From: Desulfocapsa sp.
Lineage (GTDB): Bacteria; Desulfobacterota; Desulfobulbia; Desulfobulbales; Desulfocapsaceae
Assembly: GCA_013426795.1 (NCBI GenBank)
Contig: JACDZF010000004.1
Span: 1-46,995, forward strand
Reading direction: 5' to 3'
Length of the DNA stretch: 46,995 nt
The first letter of the stretch is position 1. Each line of letters starts with the position of its first letter. The position numbers and the translations under genes are program-made. The notes beneath the pieces are model-generated. The model was not told where the DNA came from. It saw only the letters and a program-made list of their open reading frames with translations, and made no database searches. Below, piece after piece: positions 43,242 to 46,995 of the stretch.

Positions 43242-44136
43242 CATTCCCGGTCACCATGTTCAGTTTGCGAAGAACCCCCTGCCATGTGTAAAAAACGGCA
43301 ATCACCGAAAATCTCAGCCAGACCCCTATCAAGACCAGCCAAAAAAGAACCCCGGGATACTGATGCTTAAAAAACTTGCGATAAAACCGCATCATCCCCT
43401 TATGCTTGTGCCACTCAACGAACAGTCGGCTCGACCCGCTGCACCCCCCCTTCGCATGGTCTATACGGGCCGAGGGCACGAAGAGAATCTTCCAGCCCTT
43501 TTGCCGAAAGCGCATGCACCAGTCCAGGTCTTCGCAATGGAGAAAGTAGCCCTCATCCCAGATCCCCACATTCTCCACCACCTCACGCTTCACCAGCATA
43601 CAGGCGCCGGAGATTGCCTCCACCTCCACAGGCCCATGGGGCAGGGGCTGCCTATGCAGATAAAAATCATAAAACAGCTTGGGCCAGCGATGGGCAAAAC
43701 GGTGCAATCTAAATGCCCGTACAAATGATCGCCACGGCGTGGGGATCGCCCGCCGGCCCCCGGCCTGCTCACTGCCATCTTCATTGACCAGCAGTCCCCC
43801 CACCATGCCCACTCGGTCGCCGGACTGCAACTCGGCCAGCAGCGTCGCGATGGTACCGCGCTGAAAAATGCAATCTGGATTTAAAAACAGTAAAAACGGC
43901 GCAGAGGCAGCCTGCAACCCGATATTACATGCGGCGGCAAACCCCACATTGGTTGAGTTGCTGATGACAGAGACTTGTGACAATCCCTGAAGCCCTTCCA
44001 GGCTCCCATCGCTCGAAGCATTATCGACAACGATGACCTCGATATCCAGAGGACAGGCCAGTAATGACTCGACACAGCTTCGTAAGAATGTACCAGCGTT
44101 ATAATTAACTATGATGGCTGAAAGAACTGAGTTCAT
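43231..44136 (-). CDS. family 2 glycosyltransferase
   Basis: 301-residue GT-A glycosyltransferase, probably for O-antigen or another surface glycan. It starts with SAIIVNYNAGTFLRSCVESLLA, has VIVVDNASSDGS near 35, FLLFLNPDCIF near 81 (the DxD-like metal site as NPD), and CMLVKREVVENVGIWDEGYFLHCEDLDWCMR near 184-214, the acceptor-site ED motif; a C-terminal hydrophobic segment (about 265-290) suggests membrane association. It overlaps the next glycosyltransferase upstream by four bases (ATGA). Donor sugar unknown; rhamnosyltransferase-like profile. Confidence 0.88.
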   Translation of the reverse strand: MNSVLSAIIVNYNAGTFLRSCVESLLACPLDIEVIVVDNASSDGSLEGLQGLSQVSVISNSTNVGFAAACNIGLQAASAPFLLFLNPDCIFQRGTIATLLAELQSGDRVGMVGGLLVNEDGSEQAGGRRAIPTPWRSFVRAFRLHRFAHRWPKLFYDFYLHRQPLPHGPVEVEAISGACMLVKREVVENVGIWDEGYFLHCEDLDWCMRFRQKGWKILFVPSARIDHAKGGCSGSSRLFVEWHKHKGMMRFYRKFFKHQYPGVLFWLVLIGVWLRFSVIAVFYTWQGVLRKLNMVTGNDGG

Positions 44137-45143
44137 ATTTTTCTACGTCTCGGCATCAATCGTTTATCCAACACCTGCCAGATGTCACCAATTGAGGCAA
44201 TACGGCATTTTTGAATCTGTTGGCGCTTACGCCACATCTTCGGCAAACCCAACAAAGCATCACGTTTGGCTCGCAAAATTACCCGCCCCTGCCCGCGAAA
44301 CGTAAACCAGGTAATACTTGCCAGATGCAAAGCTAGATGTAAGGGCAGTAATAGCCAAAATAACAGGCCCGGCATATTTTTCACAAACGTCCACACCAGA
44401 TTGCGATGCCCGTGATAGACGGCGAAATCGCTGTGCTGCCCGCCTGTGGTGCCTGAGCCGACGTGATGTACCACCGATTTGGGGACATACAGGCTCCGAT
44501 GACCAGCCAGCCGCAACCGAAAGCCGAGATCGACATCTTCCACATAGCAGAAGAAATCCTCATCGAAACCGCCCATCTCGAGCAAGACACTACGCCGGTA
44601 AAGTGCCGCCGCCGCACAGGGCGAAAACACCTCGTGCTCATTCTCGGCAGAAGTTGGAGCAGGTGTACCATATCCCATGCGCCACACTAACCCGCTCAAA
44701 TGATAGGCGTCCCCCGTACCATCCAGCACCATCGAATCATTCGCAGTAACCGACTTGCTGCCAAACATATCGAATCCCGAGTTAGATTCTGCTGCCAGCA
44801 ACAGCGCTTCAAGCCAACGCGGTTCAGCAAAGGCATCAGGATTAAGAAGGGCAATCCATTTCGACTCGGAACAAGCCGTCTTGATCGCCAGATTGTTCCC
44901 TCGCGCGAAACCAACGTTCTGATCCAGCAACATCAACTTCACGAAAGGGAACGTTCGAACGATCTCGACGGAACCATCAAAACTTCCGTTATCTACGAGT
45001 ATAATTTCATGAGGCTTGACCGTCTGAACCACCAATGCTGCCAGGCACCGCTCAAGAAATTGTTCACCATTCCAATTAACTATAACTACGGTGACCTTCG
45101 GCCAAGATTTTTCACATGAATCACTTAAACTTTTTCCATTCAT
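44133..45143 (-). CDS. family 2 glycosyltransferase
   Basis: 336-residue GT-A glycosyltransferase similar in layout to its neighbour. Core motifs: VVIVNWNGEQFLERCLAAL near 20, ILVDNGSFDGS near 47, ALLNPDAFAEPRWL near 98, CAAAALYRRSVLLEMGGFDEDFFCYVEDVDLGFRLR near 175-210, and a C-terminal hydrophobic stretch (about 255-280, MPGLLFWLLLPLHLALHLA). It overlaps both neighbours by four bases, so translation is coupled. Likely adds sugars to a lipid-linked surface polysaccharide on the cytoplasmic face. Confidence 0.88.
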   Translation of the reverse strand: MNGKSLSDSCEKSWPKVTVVIVNWNGEQFLERCLAALVVQTVKPHEIILVDNGSFDGSVEIVRTFPFVKLMLLDQNVGFARGNNLAIKTACSESKWIALLNPDAFAEPRWLEALLLAAESNSGFDMFGSKSVTANDSMVLDGTGDAYHLSGLVWRMGYGTPAPTSAENEHEVFSPCAAAALYRRSVLLEMGGFDEDFFCYVEDVDLGFRLRLAGHRSLYVPKSVVHHVGSGTTGGQHSDFAVYHGHRNLVWTFVKNMPGLLFWLLLPLHLALHLASITWFTFRGQGRVILRAKRDALLGLPKMWRKRQQIQKCRIASIGDIWQVLDKRLMPRRRKI

Positions 45144-45709
45144 CCGTCTACCGACCCACTCAATAATGCGATACCTTCTCGCAGTGAGCGAATTGTATGC
45201 GTTGCAGCACGAGATAATATTTCCAAATGCTTATCTGCCAGATAAAGGCACCTTGTCCCGATACCTGCCTTGTGGGCCGCTTGCATGTCAGAATCCTTGT
45301 CACCAATCATGATAGAATGCTTCAGGTCGAGTCCATGCTTTTCCGCAGCACGAAACAACATTCCCGGATTGGGTTTGCGATCGAATGAATCTTTTTTGTA
45401 GCCCCCGATACCGTGCTCCGGATGGAATGGGCAATGAAAGACATCCGTTAGCGGCACCCCTTCGGCCTCAAATCGCTCGCGCATCCATTCGGTCAGTATG
45501 AAAAAATCCTGTTCCGAATAATAGCCACGTCCGATTCCTGCTTGATTGGTCACGACGATTAACAGATACCCCGATCGTCTCGCAGCAGAGCAGAGAGAGA
45601 AGACATCCTCGATGAATTCAAACTTTTCTGCACTTGAGGTGTACCCCCCATCATGGTTGATGACGCCATCCCGATCAAGAAACAGAGCCCGAATTCCTGA
45701 CCCGGTCAC
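45140..45709 (-). CDS. gmhB: D-glycero-manno-heptose 1,7-bisphosphate 7-phosphatase
   Basis: HAD-family phosphatase in ADP/GDP-heptose synthesis. 189 residues with the nucleophile motif ALFLDRDGVIN near 8-18, VVTNQAGIGRGYYS near 52, RKPNPGM near 112 and IMIGDKDSDMQAA near 133. GmhB usually binds zinc through a C-x-H ... C-x-C loop; here C-x-x-H is present (CPFHPEHG) but the second pair reads DSFDRKP without Cys. It starts with GTG, overlapping the hddC stop (GTGA). Confidence 0.92.
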   Translation of the reverse strand: MTGSGIRALFLDRDGVINHDGGYTSSAEKFEFIEDVFSLCSAARRSGYLLIVVTNQAGIGRGYYSEQDFFILTEWMRERFEAEGVPLTDVFHCPFHPEHGIGGYKKDSFDRKPNPGMLFRAAEKHGLDLKHSIMIGDKDSDMQAAHKAGIGTRCLYLADKHLEILSRAATHTIRSLREGIALLSGSVDG

Positions 45710-46392
45710 AATCCTGCAAGCTCCGTCTGCGCAAACGCGTAATCAACAGGCACGCCGATATCGATAAAGCGGCCATGTGTGACAAAGGACATGAAATGAA
45801 GGGATTGTAAATGGTTGCTGAAGAAATCTGTTTCCAAGGAAAAGGGCTGCCCTAAAGGAAAGTCATTGAGTGCATCTTTTGGCAGCACGTAACAGCCGAC
45901 GTTGATCAGGCCCGGCCCGGACACACCTTTCTCGAGGAAGGCGTTGATCCGCCCATCAAATATCTCTACCCTACCAAAACGCGCAGTGTCCGGCACTTCT
46001 CTCACCACGATCAACGGCTGACGGCCAACCTGCCAAATTCGTTCCAGCTCATCTACCTCAAGATCAAGATACGTATCGCCGTTGAAGACGAAGACATGAT
46101 CGGTCACGCAACGCGCCAACGCCGCACGGATTGCCCCGCCAGTTCCCAACGGCTGCGCCTCCACCTCATAGACGAGCTCCAACCCAAGATAGCGGTCGCC
46201 GAAATGCGCGATGATTTTCTCCGACATAAAACCAAGGGAAAACACTATTCGCGTGAATCCCTTTCTGGCGAGCGTCGACAGTAATATCTCCAGAAACGGT
46301 CTTCCAGCGATAGGTGCCATCGGCTTTGGTAAGTCCGGAACCACCTGCCGCAATCGTGTGCCGAATCCGCCAGCGAGTATAATGGCTTCCAT
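45706..46392 (-). CDS. hddC: D-glycero-alpha-D-manno-heptose 1-phosphate guanylyltransferase-like
   Basis: 228-residue sugar-1-phosphate nucleotidyltransferase. It has the NTP-binding signature AIILAGGFGTRLRQVVPDLPKPMAPIAGRPFLE (only positions 3-35), then LGTGGAIRAAL near 82 and VFNGDTYLD near 99 with the metal-binding Asp. Its place between gmhA and gmhB points to heptose activation by GTP (HddC) for a GDP-heptose, as in S-layer or capsule glycans, rather than the HldE route. The kinase HddA that would complete the path is not in this window and may lie beyond the right edge. Confidence 0.85.
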   Translation of the reverse strand: MEAIILAGGFGTRLRQVVPDLPKPMAPIAGRPFLEILLSTLARKGFTRIVFSLGFMSEKIIAHFGDRYLGLELVYEVEAQPLGTGGAIRAALARCVTDHVFVFNGDTYLDLEVDELERIWQVGRQPLIVVREVPDTARFGRVEIFDGRINAFLEKGVSGPGLINVGCYVLPKDALNDFPLGQPFSLETDFFSNHLQSLHFMSFVTHGRFIDIGVPVDYAFAQTELAGL

Positions 46393-46931
46393 CAGGTTGG
46401 TGCCGCGAAAAGTGCTCGTTCAACCAAACCGCATAAAATATGGCCGAGGACCAAATGCCCCTCCTGAATTTTTGGGGTATGGTGGGAGGGGACTTCCAAT
46501 AAATAATCGCATAGTTCCAGCATCGGACCGCGTCGATTACCTGTCAGTCCGATACACGCCAGCTTTTGCTTACGCGCCTCCTCAAATACACGAAGAATAT
46601 TCGGAGATGTACTTGATGTTGAGTAACCGATGAACACATCCCCTTTGTTGCCGTTCGCCTGCACCTGGCGAGCAAAAAGTTTCTCATAACCGTAGTCGTT
46701 GCCTATGGCTGTCAAGATTGATGTATCAACAGTGAGTGCCATTGCGGGCAAGCCGGGCCGGTCAAAAGCAAAGCGACTTACAAACTCCCCTGCAATGTGT
46801 TGCGCATCGGCAGAACTGCCGCCGTTACCAGCAAGCAAGATTTTGCCCCTGGCGCGCAGGCATCCGATGCAAGCTTGTGCTGCTGCTTCAATTTGTAGAA
46901 GCAATACTTCGTCAGCTAACATGTCCGTCAT
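46392..46931 (-). CDS. gmhA: sedoheptulose-7-phosphate isomerase GmhA
   Basis: SIS-domain isomerase making D-glycero-D-manno-heptose 7-phosphate. The frame gives 179 residues with ILLAGNGGSSADAQHIAGEFVSRF near 31-54, LTAIGNDYGYEKLFARQVQA near 73, STSSTSPNILRV and IQEGHLVLGHILCGLVE near 155. Family members usually have about 20 more N-terminal residues. Upstream, in the same frame, a TAG stands 12 bases before the ATG and the codons before it also resemble the family N-terminus only weakly. So the protein may be slightly truncated or start differently. It overlaps hddC by one base. The last 64 bases of the window hold no complete gene. Confidence 0.9.
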   Translation of the reverse strand: MTDMLADEVLLLQIEAAAQACIGCLRARGKILLAGNGGSSADAQHIAGEFVSRFAFDRPGLPAMALTVDTSILTAIGNDYGYEKLFARQVQANGNKGDVFIGYSTSSTSPNILRVFEEARKQKLACIGLTGNRRGPMLELCDYLLEVPSHHTPKIQEGHLVLGHILCGLVERALFAAPT

Positions 46932-46995
46932 CAGGCGTTTATTCTAGCTTGCATTCAAGTTGATTCTTTTTATCCACGGCCAGTTGGTTAAACTC

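Noticed and set aside
1-46995. CRISPR arrays, integrases or complete insertion sequences
   Set aside because: No regularly spaced repeats and no transposase or integrase motifs were seen on either strand.

Overview
The window reads as one contiguous stretch of a moderately GC-rich bacterial chromosome made almost entirely of housekeeping genes. No rRNA, tRNA, CRISPR array, integrase or complete insertion sequence was recognised. The plsX-fabH / fabG-acpP-fabF-rpiB-glyA-nrdR-ribD order, a CooC-type nickel ATPase and a selenocysteine-encoding HesB/IscA gene suggest an anaerobic deltaproteobacterium (Desulfobacterota), perhaps a sulfate reducer of the Desulfobulbales type. That placement is inference from gene content and cannot be proven from this window alone.

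Layout. Bases 1-5.6 kb: a small PC4-like protein and clpB on the minus strand, a HesB-like selenoprotein whose reading frame is interrupted by UGA, then pfkA and an endonuclease III-like gene on the plus strand. 5.7-12 kb: trmJ, a membrane-anchored coiled-coil protein and rnr (minus), then a RelA/SpoT homologue (plus) with an intact-looking hydrolase domain and an eroded synthetase domain. 12-16.5 kb: a TSCPD-domain protein, aat, an acetolactate synthase-like enzyme, a TauE permease and a poorly understood 0.6 kb gap. 16.7-28.2 kb: the lipid/one-carbon block, in transcription order rpmF-plsX-fabH-[acyl-CoA dehydrogenase-etfB-etfA]-fabG-acpP-fabF-rpiB-glyA-nrdR-ribD. The bracketed redox module sits where fabD is often found, and fabD lies elsewhere. 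28.6-34.8 kb: ileS-lspA-fabD-mlaA-mlaC-cNMP-binding protein, an envelope-themed operon preceded by a long, highly structured leader. 35.4-41 kb (plus): cooC, ftsE, ftsX, an EnvC-like amidase activator and a C-terminal processing protease. 41.3-46.9 kb (minus): era, then a tightly overlapping surface-polysaccharide cluster (gmhA-hddC-gmhB, two family 2 glycosyltransferases and an SDR protein) that continues past the right edge.

How the genes fit together. Most of the window serves envelope building: fatty acid initiation and elongation (PlsX, FabH, FabD, FabG, ACP, FabF), phospholipid trafficking (MlaA, MlaC), lipoprotein maturation (LspA), septal cell-wall hydrolysis control (FtsEX-EnvC-Ctp) and heptose/polysaccharide synthesis. 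The most notable items are the Sec-containing HesB protein with its SECIS hairpin, the multi-helix RNA-like element in the ileS leader, the acyl-CoA dehydrogenase/ETF module inside the fatty acid synthesis operon, and the RSH protein with a damaged synthetase site.
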